A stretch of DNA of 7,617 nt from Candidatus Izemoplasma sp. (GTDB lineage Bacteria; Bacillota_I; Bacilli_A; Izemoplasmatales; Izemoplasmataceae), in the NCBI GenBank assembly GCA_007116205.1, contig SKIY01000029.1:1-7617 (forward strand), given 5' to 3'. Positions 1-5,866 of this stretch are shown here, piece by piece. A program made the translations under genes and the position numbers. The notes under the pieces were generated by a model that searched no databases, was not told the origin of the DNA, and was given only the letters and a program-made list of their open reading frames with translations. The stretch's first letter is position 1. Each line of letters begins with the position of its first letter.

Positions 1-369
1 ACGATGGATAAGCACAATAAATGAAAAGGTACCAAAAACAATGCCTATATAAGGTAATAAAAGACCAAAACTCGCAATGTTAATTACCCCATTGATCATC
101 ACTAATAAAGCAACTGCTATTAAAACAATTAAAACCCCTCTTAATAGTTTTTGATTGCTAAGTGATCGTTTTAATCGGTCTTTATTTGCTTCTTCTTTTC
201 TAAGCTTTTTAACAGTGGCTCTATTTTCATCACGATTGATTTGATATTTCTTAATTTTTTCTTCAATAAATGTTTTAACGTTTTCGTGATGGGCATCTTT
301 ATAAAAGTTTTGATATTGCGATAATGGTTCATCGATTACTGTGTTATCCATCGTTTGACTGTTCGCCAA
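1..369 (-). CDS. Unrecognised membrane protein, 5' part only (C-terminus lies beyond the left edge)
   Basis: An open minus-strand frame runs off the left edge. Counting from the ATG at 378 gives 126 codons. The first ~78 residues are hydrophilic and rich in Lys, Glu, Arg and Asn, with a likely helical or coiled-coil stretch around 30-78 (for example KKLRKEEANKDRLKRSL). Two hydrophobic segments follow, about residues 81-98 and 102-124, ending ...FSFIVLIHR at the edge. There is no signal peptide, so the N-terminus is probably cytoplasmic. Start choice: AAGGAG (379-384) directly abuts the ATG at 378, leaving no spacer. A GTG at 375 has 3 nt and a TTG at 369 has 9 nt, so TTG 369 is preferred. ATG 378 and an SD-less ATG at 351 remain possible. 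An extended -10 promoter lies about 90 bp upstream. I do not recognise the family and assign no function. Certainty is high that this is coding and low for the exact start. Confidence 0.75.
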   Translation of the reverse strand, partial: MANSQTMDNTVIDEPLSQYQNFYKDAHHENVKTFIEEKIKKYQINRDENRATVKKLRKEEANKDRLKRSLSNQKLLRGVLIVLIAVALLVMINGVINIASFGLLLPYIGIVFGTFSFIVLIHR

Positions 370-459
370 ATTCACCATCTCCTTACAACCATGATTCTCT
401 ATATTAGTGAACTTGGTTATAATTTTCCATTGTCTAAGTTGTTTAGTTATAACAAATAA

Positions 460-468
460 ATTATAGCA
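460..468 (-). promoter_or_regulatory. Extended -10 promoter of the left-edge membrane protein gene
   Basis: On the minus strand this reads TGCTATAAT, a perfect extended -10 (TGn plus TATAAT at 465-460). No good TTGACA box sits 16-18 bp upstream; the best is TGGAAA at 489-484, inside a dyad. Extended -10 promoters can work without a -35. Transcription would start near 453, giving a leader of about 85 nt before the SD and start of the left-edge gene. Confidence 0.6.
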
Positions 469-473
469 CTTTA

Positions 474-505
474 AATAGCTAAATTTCCATAGAAATTTAG
501 CTATT
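474..505. repeat. Perfect 14-bp inverted repeat, 4-nt loop (candidate operator or hairpin)
   Basis: AATAGCTAAATTTC (474-487) and GAAATTTAGCTATT (492-505) are exact reverse complements around CATA. The right end is 8 bp upstream of the -10 at 465-460, so the dyad covers the -35 region of that promoter, a common operator position. Neither strand has a clean T-tract after the stem (minus: TTAAAGTGC), so an intrinsic terminator for the DUF2200 operon is less likely but possible. Which protein might bind is unknown. Confidence 0.6.
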
Positions 506-632
506 ATAAAAACTTATAAGAAACGATAATTTGATAATCAACATAATTATTGCTTTTTAAGAGATACGTCTAATAACTTTAACCTAATAAAGTGTATAAA
601 AAAGCATCAGGAACATCTCTTTAATTAGCGAT

Positions 633-980
633 TTATCGCAAAATTTCATCCAGTGCTTTTCCTTTAGCTAACTCGTCTATAAGCTTATCCAAAAACCGTA
701 TTTCCTGCATAAGTGGGTCCTTAATAGTTTCAACACGAACACCACAAATAACCCCTTTAATCATTTTTCTTTTTGGGTTGAGTTTTGGTGCTTCATTAAA
801 AAACGTTTCAAAATCCACTTGTTTATCAAGTTGATTTTTTAAGGTTTCTTCATCATATCCAGTCAACCAATAAATAATCATATCCACGGCTTCTTTGCTG
901 CGATGCTTTTTGCGTGCTTTTGTTATATAGTGCGGATAAACATCCTTAAATGCCATTGTATATATTTTTGGCTTTTGCAT
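633..980 (-). CDS. DUF2200 family protein (function unknown)
   Basis: A small soluble protein of 115 aa with no signal peptide or membrane segment. It matches my memory of the DUF2200 family over its whole length: KIYTMAFKDVYPHYITKA near residues 5-22, a WLTGY segment at 38-42, DFETFFNEAPKLNP at 56-69, GVICGVRVE at 76-84 and DPLMQEIRFLDKLIDELAKGK at 88-108. Members are usually about this size, so the gene appears complete. I know of no established function. Start choice: AGGAG at 992-988 lies 7 nt from the ATG at 980, but only 1 nt from an in-frame ATG at 986, so 980 is preferred. The SD begins immediately after the iadA stop codon, with 12 nt between the two genes, so it is the second gene of an iadA operon and probably translationally coupled. 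No convincing hairpin-plus-T-tract terminator follows the stop, although a T6 run lies at 603-598. Confidence 0.85.
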   Translation of the reverse strand: MQKPKIYTMAFKDVYPHYITKARKKHRSKEAVDMIIYWLTGYDEETLKNQLDKQVDFETFFNEAPKLNPKRKMIKGVICGVRVETIKDPLMQEIRFLDKLIDELAKGKALDEILR

Positions 981-992
981 AATCATTCTCCT

Positions 993-2132
993 TTAAAAAA
1001 TTAACGGTGTTTTTTTTACTGCTTTCCCTAAATAAAAACTATTAACCATCCGATAATCACTATCTATAATCACAATATCAGCATCGAAACCAACGCGAAG
1101 TTCTCCTTTTTGTTTTAACTGAAAAATACGCGCAGTATTTTTAGTGACTGGATACAACGCCTTCGTTAAATCAATATTTTCATCTAGTACAACACTTCTT
1201 AGTGATTCAAAAAGCGACTGCACTTGACCAATACCCATTTTGATGAACCGTTTATCGTCATCAAAGATTGGCAAACTGCCTTGCCCATCTGAAGAAAAAG
1301 TAATATTTTTTAAATCAACGCCTTTTGCAAGCGCTTTTTTAAACGCTTTAGAAGCGGATAAATCATCGTCCTCTTTACCGAGATACGTCGTAAAATCAAT
1401 CGTTGCGTGATATTTTTTACTATACGCAATCCCCGCTTCTAACAACGCCTTAGAACGGTTGATATGCGTAGGATGGATTTTACTAACAGGGACATCGGTC
1501 TTTTCAAGCACATCAATAAGTGGTGTCAGTCCTGCTTTCCCCCCACCGATATGGATATTCGTCACACCCGATTTTCCGGATAAAAGCCCCGCAACATGCG
1601 TTTCTGATAACAAACGAACGAATGCATCATGGGACGGATGTGAACTGCGATGATCCGACACGGCAATCTCACCGGTTCCGATAATCTCTTTAACAAACAA
1701 CAAATCATCAGTTATAGATTTTGTAAGTGTTTTAACTGGTACCTGATAACTCCCAGTTAACGCATACGCCGTCATCCCTTGTTCGTTTAATGCTTTCGTT
1801 TTCGCGATTAAATTTTCCATACTTCTTGTGTACCCATCCGTTCCTAGCACACCAATCACTGATGTAATCCCGGCTTTTTGAAACTGGGTAATATCAATAT
1901 CGGTAATCCGTGATTGATAACTCGCCTCACCACCGCCACCACAAACATGCACGTGGTTATCGATCAATCCTGGAATCGCCATCTTGCCCTTGTAATCAAA
2001 CACCTCTATATCAAGGCCTTTTACATCAATATGTTTCGCAATCTTAGCAATGCTTTTCCCGGCTATTAAAATATCATTAACACCGAGTTCGTCCGGTGTA
2101 TATACCGCGACATTTTTTATGAGTTTAAACAT
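993..2132 (-). CDS. iadA: Isoaspartyl dipeptidase (beta-aspartyl peptidase) of the amidohydrolase superfamily
   Basis: A 379-aa protein, close to the ~390 aa of E. coli IadA. Such enzymes cleave dipeptides with an N-terminal beta-linked (iso)aspartate, which arise from protein damage; it is probably cytoplasmic. Compared from memory with E. coli IadA: metal ligands His60 and His62 (DNHVHVCGGGGEA), His194 (NIHIGG), His223 (PTHINR) and Asp282 (SSDGQGS); substrate-site equivalents Glu69, Tyr129 (GSYQVP), Arg162 (SDHRSS), Arg226 and Ser286. An oddity: the carbamylated bridging lysine (Lys162 in E. coli) aligns with Glu155 in GEIAVSDHR. The C-terminal KGELRVGFDADIVIID closes the small beta domain typical of amidohydrolases. 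Start ATG 2132 is preceded by AGGTGAG. It has its own promoter at 2161-2189 and leads a two-gene operon with the DUF2200 gene. Family assignment is firm; the exact substrate is less so, given the Glu. Confidence 0.93.
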   Translation of the reverse strand: MFKLIKNVAVYTPDELGVNDILIAGKSIAKIAKHIDVKGLDIEVFDYKGKMAIPGLIDNHVHVCGGGGEASYQSRITDIDITQFQKAGITSVIGVLGTDGYTRSMENLIAKTKALNEQGMTAYALTGSYQVPVKTLTKSITDDLLFVKEIIGTGEIAVSDHRSSHPSHDAFVRLLSETHVAGLLSGKSGVTNIHIGGGKAGLTPLIDVLEKTDVPVSKIHPTHINRSKALLEAGIAYSKKYHATIDFTTYLGKEDDDLSASKAFKKALAKGVDLKNITFSSDGQGSLPIFDDDKRFIKMGIGQVQSLFESLRSVVLDENIDLTKALYPVTKNTARIFQLKQKGELRVGFDADIVIIDSDYRMVNSFYLGKAVKKTPLIF

Positions 2133-2160
2133 TGTCTCACCTGCTTTTTAGTTTACTTTT

Positions 2161-2189
2161 ATTGTATCGTGTTTCAGACGTTTTTTAAA
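2161..2189 (-). promoter_or_regulatory. Promoter of the iadA-DUF2200 operon
   Basis: On the minus strand TTTAAA (2189-2184) is followed after 17 bp by TACAAT (2166-2161). The -10 matches the consensus at 5 of 6 positions and the -35 at 4 of 6. It lies immediately downstream of the dehydratase terminator, so iadA appears to be transcribed independently. The expected start point is near 2154, about 22 nt before the iadA ATG. Confidence 0.5.
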
Positions 2190-2191
2190 GG

Positions 2192-2225
2192 CAAAAGAAA
2201 AGTGCTTTAGCTGAAGCCAAAGCAC
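2192..2225 (-). terminator. Intrinsic terminator of the sugar dehydratase gene
   Basis: Read on the minus strand, GTGCTTTGGC (2225-2216), loop TTCA, then GCTAAAGCAC (2211-2202) form a 10-bp stem with one G-T pair, followed by TTTTCTTTT (2201-2193). The stem begins 5 nt after the dehydratase stop codon. The hairpin plus T-rich tail is a classic rho-independent terminator and separates this gene from iadA. Confidence 0.85.
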
Positions 2226-2230
2226 ACTGT

Positions 2231-4093
2231 TTACTCTTTTGAACACTTATATGATTTAACAATTGAGGCTAAATGCTTTTTAATGCTTTTACCCTCTCTT
2301 AAATCGATATCTTCAATAATACTCGCAAAATCTTCATCGCTAAAATGGGTTTTGCCGTTGCTTGAATGATCTTCAATAAAGATTTTTTTATTAGGGGTTT
2401 TAATATTAACACTTGCATCTACGAGTAACTCTTCAAACAATTTTTCCCCTTTGCGAAGCCCTGAATATAAAATATCAACATCAATATACGGTTTATACCC
2501 TGCTAAACGAATCATCTTTTCTGCCAAATCTTTAATCTTGACAGGTTCCCCCATATCAAGCACAAAGATTTCGCCACCTTTTGCATAAACTGCCGATTGC
2601 AATATGAGCGATACCGATTCTGGTATCGTCATAAAAAATCTTGTGATATCTGGGTGGGTTACCGTTACTGGGCCACCTTCTTCAATCTGTTTTTTAAAAA
2701 GTGGGATAACACTGCCGTTAGAACCGAGCACATTCCCGAATCTAACCGCCGCAAAATTTGTATGTTCACTCCCTTGATTGAAGTGTTGAATAATCAGTTC
2801 TGCATACCGTTTCGTCGCGCCCATAATATTGGTTGGACGCACCGCTTTATCACTACTAACTAAAATAAACTTCTTGACGTTGTATGCACTGGCTAGTTTT
2901 GCGGTGTTATAGGTTCCGATAATATTCGTCCGTATCGCTTCTTGCGGACTATCTTCCATTAACGGAACATGTTTATACGCGGCTGCATGGAATACCAAAT
3001 CGGGTTTATATTCATCAAACACTTGTTTTAAGCGATCATAATTATAAACACTACCAATCACAACTTCTATGCAATCTTTATACTTGTCTCTAGCACATCT
3101 TCTAGTGAGTTCTTGTTGGATGTCATACGTTGAATTTTCATATATATCAAAAATTATCAGTTTTTTTGGTCTTAGGTTGACGATTTGTCGTGATAACTCA
3201 CTCCCAATCGATCCCCCACCACCAGTGACCAACACAACTTTATTTTTAACAAAATTTTCTAGCCCTTCATTATCAAGATGAATTTCTTCTCTTTCTAATA
3301 AATCTTCAATTTTAACATCAATGATTTTTTGCGGTTGACCGCTTTCCATCTCTTCCATTAAAGGCAACCGTTTAATCCGGACATGTTTTTCAGAAAACAT
3401 CTTTAACAAAACTTGTAGTTTACGGTAAGAAATATTTTTAATAGCAATAATCACTTCTTCTATTCTAAACTGTTCAATATAATCAGGCGTTCTTGAAATC
3501 GGTCCTAAAATATCAATACCCGATAACCGACTGCCTATCTTATCGTAATCATCATCGATAAATGCCACCGGGATATTCGGTAAGTTTTTATTGCGGTAAA
3601 TCTCTTTTAAAACCATTTCTCCGCCGTCTCCAGCACCAATAATTAAGGTTCTAACACCGAGTGCAGACTTCCAATCCATGTTCGTTCGAAGGAAATTAAT
3701 CGCCCGCTTAAGAATCCGAGGGAATGTGATAAACATCATTTCAAGGGGTGCGATAAATATAAAGACGCTCCAACGCACAAACTCTATTTGGGTAACCCCA
3801 AAGAAAAAAGATAAGAATACATTTGATACAATAACGACTAAGAAAATTTTAAACCCATCTTCAAACCCAAAGTGTTCAAGCAACATCCTATAAAGCCCAA
3901 ACGCGGCATAAAAAATAATTTTTAAGATGATAATAATTGGTAAAATCATTAATATACTTGTGTAATCAATTGATAAATCAAGGACTCTAAAAACAAAAAT
4001 CGTAAGTCCATAAGTCATCACAATTAAAAATGCATCAATTAACATAAACTGTGCTGCACGCATCCACTTTTTCATTTTTAATGATTTCGTCAT
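2231..4093 (-). CDS. Membrane-anchored nucleotide-sugar 4,6-dehydratase (WbpM/PglF/CapD type)
   Basis: A 620-aa protein of usual length for this family. It has about four membrane helices (near 13-37, 46-68, 81-101 and 109-125), then a first Rossmann-like domain with IIGAGDGGEM at 151-160. The catalytic extended-SDR domain starts at 285 with VVLVTGGGGSIGSELSRQI (NAD(P) binding). Other landmarks are AAYKHVPLMEDSP at 370-382, SSDKAVRPTN at 413-422, MGATKR at 424-429 and GLRKGEKLFEELL at 545-557. The usual YxxxK is MxxxK, the Met-substituted (SMK) triad described for WbpM-type enzymes. Family members typically convert UDP-GlcNAc to a UDP-4-keto-6-deoxyhexose for surface polysaccharide or glycan synthesis; the exact sugar cannot be read from sequence. 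The SD GGGGAGG lies 6 nt before ATG 4093. The gene is divergent from wzz-cpsD, its likely partners, and monocistronic because a terminator follows. Confidence 0.92.
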   Translation of the reverse strand: MTKSLKMKKWMRAAQFMLIDAFLIVMTYGLTIFVFRVLDLSIDYTSILMILPIIIILKIIFYAAFGLYRMLLEHFGFEDGFKIFLVVIVSNVFLSFFFGVTQIEFVRWSVFIFIAPLEMMFITFPRILKRAINFLRTNMDWKSALGVRTLIIGAGDGGEMVLKEIYRNKNLPNIPVAFIDDDYDKIGSRLSGIDILGPISRTPDYIEQFRIEEVIIAIKNISYRKLQVLLKMFSEKHVRIKRLPLMEEMESGQPQKIIDVKIEDLLEREEIHLDNEGLENFVKNKVVLVTGGGGSIGSELSRQIVNLRPKKLIIFDIYENSTYDIQQELTRRCARDKYKDCIEVVIGSVYNYDRLKQVFDEYKPDLVFHAAAYKHVPLMEDSPQEAIRTNIIGTYNTAKLASAYNVKKFILVSSDKAVRPTNIMGATKRYAELIIQHFNQGSEHTNFAAVRFGNVLGSNGSVIPLFKKQIEEGGPVTVTHPDITRFFMTIPESVSLILQSAVYAKGGEIFVLDMGEPVKIKDLAEKMIRLAGYKPYIDVDILYSGLRKGEKLFEELLVDASVNIKTPNKKIFIEDHSSNGKTHFSDEDFASIIEDIDLREGKSIKKHLASIVKSYKCSKE

Positions 4094-4236
4094 ACTTAAC
4101 CTCCCCCGAAGTTCATCTTACGCACCGATAAGAAAACGCACGATAAAGTAACCGCATCATGCGTGAATATAAGAATATGTAATACATTACCCCTACCACT
4201 CCGTAACAATAGTAACAATCTTATTAATCGTAATCT

Positions 4237-4266
4237 ATTATAGCATAGACATCAATAATTTGTGAA
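4237..4266 (-). promoter_or_regulatory. Promoter of the sugar dehydratase gene
   Basis: On the minus strand TTCACA (4266-4261, 5 of 6 to consensus) is followed after 18 bp by a perfect TATAAT (4242-4237), with TG one base upstream to give the extended -10 TGCTATAAT. Transcription would start near 4230, leaving a leader of about 137 nt before ATG 4093. The -35 sits within the short palindrome AATTTGTGAAATT (4257-4269) and only 9 bp from the -35 of the divergent promoter. Confidence 0.7.
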
Positions 4267-4275
4267 ATTTTCTCG

Positions 4276-4305
4276 TTGACCTTTAAAAAAGTACAAATTT
4301 ATAGT
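4276..4305 (+). promoter_or_regulatory. Distal promoter (P1) of the wzz-cpsD operon
   Basis: TTGACC (4276-4281, 5 of 6) and TATAGT (4300-4305, 5 of 6) are separated by 18 bp. Transcription would begin near 4312, giving a leader of about 98 nt that includes the inverted repeat at 4333-4368. It is back-to-back with the dehydratase promoter. Confidence 0.6.
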
Positions 4306-4332
4306 ATTATTCTTGAAGATATACACATAAAA

Positions 4333-4368
4333 ACTTACAAAAAACAATGCGTGTCATTTTTGTAAAGT
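4333..4368. repeat. Imperfect inverted repeat upstream of the proximal wzz promoter
   Basis: ACTTACAAAAA (4333-4343) is complementary to TTTTTGTAAAGT (4357-4368), with a single bulged base and a 13-nt spacer. It ends 5 bp before the proximal -10 and so covers that promoter's -35 region. In the P1 transcript it could fold as a weak AU-rich hairpin. Operator or RNA-structure roles are both possible. Confidence 0.45.
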
Positions 4369-4379
4369 TTTGCTATAAT
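4351..4379 (+). promoter_or_regulatory. Proximal extended -10 promoter (P2) of the wzz-cpsD operon
   Basis: TGCTATAAT at 4371-4379 is a perfect extended -10. GTGTCA at 4351-4356, 17 bp upstream, is a partial -35 (4 of 6). Transcription would start near 4386, about 24 nt before the wzz ATG at 4410. That start point lies downstream of the alternative ATG at 4347, which supports the shorter wzz reading. Confidence 0.6.
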
Positions 4380-4409
4380 GATTTTATAATATGCATAGGG
4401 GGCTTACTC

Positions 4410-5138
4410 ATGGATAACCAAGAACAATACGAACAAGAACTAGATCTTAATCAACTTATCCGCATTATGCTGATGCGTTGGTACATTATTTTAGCAGCCG
4501 TTGTAGTAGTTGCTGGAGCCGCAACATTTTATACGTTCATGATGCAAGATGATTATTACACCGCAGAACGTACATTCGCAATTTCGGTTGAGGCAGATGA
4601 TACCTCTACAGTAGCTGGACATCAACTTGCAGAACGATTAGTAAACTCATACATTGACTTTTCAACCAGCAAGGTTGTCCTCGATGAGCTTCGTGATGTA
4701 TTGCAAGATCATCCTGATATTACGAGAACATATACAAATACGCGTTTAAGAAATATGATTACTGTTTCAGGGCGCAGCACACAATCGATTGCAATCGATA
4801 TAACGGTCACTTCTGGTGACCCAGATGAAGCAGCCATTATCGCAAATGAACTATTTAACGTCATTGATATGTTAACCCGTAGCGATCAAATCGAAAATCT
4901 CCAAACCGTCGATTCTTGGGGAATCGCAGATGTCCCTGAATTCCCAAGTGGACCAAACCGTTTACTATATATGGTAATTGGGGTTATCCTCGGTGGTATG
5001 GTTGGTGTCTTCGGTGTTTTCTTATTTGAATTTTTTGATAAAACGATTAAATCTACAAAAGACGTTGAAAGTAAACTTGGCATTCGCGTACTGGGTATTC
5101 TTCCAGATTACGAAATGGAAGAGGAGGTTGTTGAATAA
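4410..5138 (+). CDS. Polysaccharide co-polymerase / BY-kinase activator, Wzz-CpsC-CapA family
   Basis: A 242-aa membrane protein of the short Gram-positive type, which lacks the fused kinase of proteobacterial Wzc. It has a cytoplasmic N-terminus with LDLNQLIRIMLMRW at 11-24, a first membrane helix around 24-44, an extracytoplasmic domain of about 140 residues, a Pro-rich stretch before helix 2 (VPEFPSGPNR, 175-184, containing PxxP) and a second helix around 185-208. The cytoplasmic tail DKTIKSTKDVESKLGIRVLGILP (210-232) is the family's conserved C-terminus, which in relatives activates the partner kinase. The role is control of polymer length and export at the membrane. Start: AGGGGG lies 7 nt before ATG 4410. 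An in-frame ATG at 4347 would add 21 residues but has no SD and lies across promoter P2. The stop overlaps the cpsD start (TAATG), so the two are co-translated partners. Confidence 0.92.
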   Translation: MDNQEQYEQELDLNQLIRIMLMRWYIILAAVVVVAGAATFYTFMMQDDYYTAERTFAISVEADDTSTVAGHQLAERLVNSYIDFSTSKVVLDELRDVLQDHPDITRTYTNTRLRNMITVSGRSTQSIAIDITVTSGDPDEAAIIANELFNVIDMLTRSDQIENLQTVDSWGIADVPEFPSGPNRLLYMVIGVILGGMVGVFGVFLFEFFDKTIKSTKDVESKLGIRVLGILPDYEMEEEVVE

Positions 5139-5854
5139 TGAATGTCTTTGAAAGTTTTAAAAACAAACAAGCCAGTGATGAATACCACGTTATCACGATG
5201 AATAATCCAAGTAGTGCAATCTCTGAACAGTACCGTAAATTGAGAACCAATATAGATTATTCAAGTTTTAATAAAGAGATTAAAGTGATGAACTTAACGA
5301 GTTCATTTCCGGGTGAAGGTAAAACCGTCACCGCCTTAAACTTAGCCGTAGTTTACAGCCAAGGGGAACAAAAAACCTTACTCATTGATATGGATTTACG
5401 GAAACCAAAACTCCATCGTGGCTTCAATCTCTCAAATGCACAAGGATTAACGGATATTATTATTAAAAACAAAAGTAAAGATGATATGATTCAAGAAGTC
5501 AATGAGTTTTTACATGTTTTACCAGCTGGTGAGAAAATGCCATTTCCGGCAGAGTTTCTTATGAGTAAAAAACTCCAAGCTTTAATCGAAACGCTAAAAG
5601 GTGAATATGACCGCATTATTATCGACTGCCCACCGATGACAGCCGTGACCGATGCAAGTATTATCAGTAAGTTTACAGATGGTACAATTATTATTGTTGC
5701 TTCTCGTAAAACAAATGCTGATGTCGCACAAGGTATTGTTAAAACCTTAAAAGACAACGGCGCAAACATTTTAGGGTCTGTCTTAACCCGCGTTCAAAGA
5801 AAAGATCAACGCTATATTTCAGGCTATTACTACTATAGTGACTACGCAGAATAA
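5138..5854 (+). CDS. CpsD/CapB-type bacterial tyrosine kinase (BY-kinase)
   Basis: A 238-aa cytoplasmic P-loop kinase of usual length for stand-alone Gram-positive BY-kinases. Visible motifs: EQYRKLR at 30-36 (the ExxRxxR self-association motif), Walker A SSFPGEGKT at 55-63, Walker A' LLIDMDLRKP at 81-90 and Walker B IIIDCPP at 160-166. The C-terminal tail (226-236) carries six tyrosines, Y226, Y230-233 and Y236, the expected autophosphorylation cluster. In this family the kinase binds the C-terminal tail of its CpsC/CapA partner, encoded just upstream, and cycles of phosphorylation control polysaccharide assembly. AGGAGG at 5122-5127 lies 10 nt before the ATG, which overlaps the wzz stop by one base. 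The gene is followed by a second in-phase stop (TAATGA) and a strong terminator, so the operon ends here. No cognate CpsB-type phosphatase gene is in the window. Confidence 0.94.
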   Translation: MNVFESFKNKQASDEYHVITMNNPSSAISEQYRKLRTNIDYSSFNKEIKVMNLTSSFPGEGKTVTALNLAVVYSQGEQKTLLIDMDLRKPKLHRGFNLSNAQGLTDIIIKNKSKDDMIQEVNEFLHVLPAGEKMPFPAEFLMSKKLQALIETLKGEYDRIIIDCPPMTAVTDASIISKFTDGTIIIVASRKTNADVAQGIVKTLKDNGANILGSVLTRVQRKDQRYISGYYYYSDYAE

Positions 5855-5866
5855 TGATTATTATAA

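Larger units (their letters stand above)
4094..4409. promoter_or_regulatory. 316-bp divergent control region between the dehydratase and wzz-cpsD
   Basis: No gene is supported here. It holds the minus promoter (4237-4266), two plus promoters (4276-4305 and 4351-4379) and an inverted repeat at 4333-4368. The minus-strand leader (about 4230-4094) carries a tandem GTAACAAT pair (4203-4210 and 4212-4219, period 9) and a near-duplicate CGCACCGATAAG / CGCACGATAAAG (4121-4132 and 4137-4148). I recognise no known riboswitch, T-box or tRNA in it. An in-frame ATG at 4347 would extend wzz into this region, but it has no SD and overlaps the second promoter. Confidence 0.6.

Noticed and set aside
404..430. 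Eight-codon leader ORF (minus) in the 5' leader of the left-edge gene
   Set aside because: No SD precedes it and it has no run of regulatory codons, so there is no reason to call an attenuation peptide.
471..475. LSEGQ (residues 471-475 of the exporter) as a degenerate ATPase site
   Set aside because: Glu at this signature position occurs in active exporters, and Walker A, Walker B Glu, Q-loop and H-loop are all intact. Numbers here are residues, not bases.
551..621. Interleaved complementary segments (TGCTTTTT with AAAAAGCA, AAGAGAT with ATCTCTT) suggesting a pseudoknot after the DUF2200 gene
   Set aside because: The segments are short and AT-rich, and the zero-length first loop makes a pseudoknot sterically doubtful. 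Chance is more likely.
1459..1653. Plus-strand open frame opposite iadA, and similar frames opposite or within the dehydratase, wzz, cpsD and exporter genes
   Set aside because: They lie antisense to genes with clear family motifs, show no recognisable protein and have no good SD. They are shadow frames.
4347..4409. N-terminal extension of wzz from ATG 4347
   Set aside because: There is no SD at 4347, the stretch contains a perfect extended -10, and ATG 4410 has AGGGGG at ideal spacing, with family-like sequence starting there.
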